DNA from: Lobosporangium transversale
Taxonomy: Eukaryota; Mortierellomycota; Mortierellomycetes; Mortierellales; Mortierellaceae
Length of the DNA: 45,225 nt
Direction: 5' to 3'
Assembly: GCF_002105155.1 (NCBI RefSeq)
Contig: NW_019029076.1
Coordinates: forward strand, 1 to 45,225
Part shown: one piece after another, positions 44,421 through 45,225 of the stretch
Layout of the letters: each line of letters opens with the position of its first letter
Position numbering within the stretch: the stretch's first letter is position 1
The notes under the pieces: model-generated
Database searches by the model: none
Told to the model about the DNA's origin: nothing
What the model saw: the letters and a program-made list of their open reading frames with translations, nothing else
Program-made: the position numbers and the translations under genes

Positions 44421-45225
44421 TTAGCTGGATTCTCCAAAAATTAAAGTCAAAAATCATATCAGAATTCACCGAGAACCAATAAGCAACGAACAGTCGCCAA
44501 ACAAGAAGTAATCAGACTTTCTCCATTGGAGATTACAAAAAACTTGGTGAGTTTGCTATTATTATTACTATTATTATCTTTTAAGCATAGCCTAGACAAA
44601 TCTATACACCAATTTGCGTAAGACTGCAAGACGCGCTTTATTTTATACCCACCAATGAAACTCACAATATCTTTGATTGTGGAATAGCCAGAAACTTTTA
44701 GAGATATGTAGTATTGCATCTCCTATCATTCATTCAAGTTTCAGTCGTTTTTAAAGTATACATAACTCAGATGAAAGCCAAGTCGTCGTGGGAGGGTAGC
44801 TAAAAGGGACCTCCATAGTCCACATAAAATTGGTCAGACTTTGTCACTGTCTTCTGACGTATTCACTTATCCTACATTGCACTCTTAACAACAAAACACA
44901 GTGGTTGGCAGCAATGTGAACATTTTCTGCCTTGCAGACGGAACACCTAGTCTCAGGGGCATCAAGTCGATACTGGACTGAATGCTGCTATATCTGGTCT
45001 CTAGTGCTTGAAAGCTAATACGATCGCTTTTTAATTTTTTTTATATTTTAACCTGTTTTCGCATTATTACTTGGCCCTTATCAAATGCATACGTAAGAGC
45101 TATTATGCTGGAATAAAAGCATTAAGAGTTCTAAAGTGATCTACCTTGCGTTCGGAACTCGCACTGCTATAGACAATAGCCGCTTGAAGTGACCCTGTGT
45201 TCTGTTTACTCAAAATGCCAAAGTA
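44421..45225. other. Unassigned region at the right edge
   Basis: No gene recognised. AT-rich with a short ATT repeat near 44557-44575; the one minus-strand frame (44719-44459) has no recognisable motif. Confidence 0.5.

Overview
The window looks like nuclear DNA of a filamentous fungus, most likely an early-diverging (Mucoromycota / Mortierella-like) species. Genes are split by short GT-AG introns carrying long A or T runs. Crinkler (CRN) proteins, a DUF6589 protein, a Helitron and DIRS-like tyrosine-recombinase retrotransposons sit side by side, a mix familiar from that group. The organism assignment is inference from gene content only.

Layout. 1-11.2 kb is a host-gene island: a four-helix claudin-like membrane protein (2213-3136, +), a Bsd2/NDFIP-type Rsp5 adaptor (4810-6537, +), and tail-to-tail with it a 1323-residue Net1/Dnt1-like nucleolar protein (11180-6840, -). 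11.2-15.6 kb is gene-poor, with two candidate small secreted-protein loci and degenerate repeats. 15.6-19.4 kb holds a decayed DUF6589 (transposase-like) gene and a two-exon Crinkler whose nuclease-like domain appears to have lost its active site. 19.8-30.6 kb is a nest of mobile DNA: a 98-bp hAT-type MITE with an 8-bp target duplication, then a Helitron encoding three zinc knuckles, Rep and Pif1 helicase. The Helitron is split by a solo LTR (TG...CA, 5-bp target duplication), which is itself split by a complete DIRS-like element (DIRS-A). 30.9-35.2 kb holds a long TTTTA satellite, a four-exon small gene of unknown function interrupted by one TGA codon, and low-complexity DNA.

35.3-44.4 kb is the most striking structure: a near-perfect palindrome with 2.6-kb arms. 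Each arm carries an intact three-exon Crinkler ATPase gene and a MITE end, and the spacer is a decayed second DIRS-like element (DIRS-B). The right end of DIRS-B does not match the circle junction stored inside the element; it is an inverted copy of its left end. This suggests the right end and right flank were replaced by an inverted copy of the left side after insertion.

Functional reading. The first 11 kb are ordinary housekeeping or regulatory genes. The rest is a transposon-rich compartment hosting Crinkler genes, consistent with effector-like families diversifying among repeats. Exon models were built by hand from splice signals and reading phase; the main models stay in frame across every junction, which supports them. 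Homology calls come from recognised motifs, not database searches.
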